From Roseobacter sp. (lineage in GTDB: Bacteria; Pseudomonadota; Alphaproteobacteria; Rhodobacterales; Rhodobacteraceae), in assembly GCA_024636425.1 (NCBI GenBank), contig JAGXHB010000254.1, forward strand, positions 1 to 5,865: a DNA stretch of 5,865 nucleotides. Reading direction: 5' to 3'. The notes under the pieces were generated by a model. It saw only the letters and a list, made by a program, of their open reading frames with translations, searched no databases and was not told the origin of the DNA. The stretch's first letter is position 1; every line of letters begins with the position of its first letter. This document shows positions 5,844 through 5,865 of the stretch, piece after piece. The position numbers and the translations under genes were made by a program.

Positions 5844-5865
5844 CAAGCATAAAATAGCCATTGAG

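Noticed and set aside
5185..5865. CRISPR array or tRNA gene in the gene-free region
   Set aside because: The repeats are too short, too few and irregularly spaced for a CRISPR array, and I found no cloverleaf-like arrangement or TTCRA arm in a suitable position.

Overview
The window looks like a piece of a GC-rich alphaproteobacterial chromosome or large replicon, most likely from the Rhodobacteraceae (Roseobacter-like). This is inferred from the roughly 60% GC coding sequence, the codon use and the style of the signal peptides. No marker gene confirms it.

Positions 1-5184 hold four genes, all on the minus strand and read from right to left. They are: a 258-residue secreted protein (4408-5184); a 786-residue secreted metalloprotease with an Ig-like domain and a metzincin-type zinc site (2030-4390); a 600-residue secreted, all-helical, HEAT-like protein (151-1953); and the first 32 codons of a fourth secreted protein that runs off the left edge (1-97). 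The gaps are 17, 76 and 53 bases and I see no convincing terminator in any of them, so they probably form one transcription unit. All four proteins start with a Sec-type signal peptide, so the whole set is predicted to act in the periplasm or outside the cell. Only the protease can be given a biochemical activity.

Positions 5185-5865 contain no intact gene that I can support. The first 200 or so bases must hold the 5' leader and probably the promoter of the operon. Further right are several short inverted and direct repeats, a 72-codon open frame without a usable start that reads like a protein remnant (5401-5619), a perfect 12-bp stem-loop (5689-5717), and an 11-bp-phased AT-rich repeat at the right edge (5811-5843). 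That repeat resembles the multiple terminal repeats of IS21-family insertion sequences; if so, a mobile element begins near the right edge.

The main candidate for an undescribed system is the secreted operon itself: a metzincin-like protease co-expressed with three exported proteins of unknown function. The 258-residue protein and the protease also share a similar cysteine-pair motif. A role in extracellular protein or polymer processing is possible, but that is inference.
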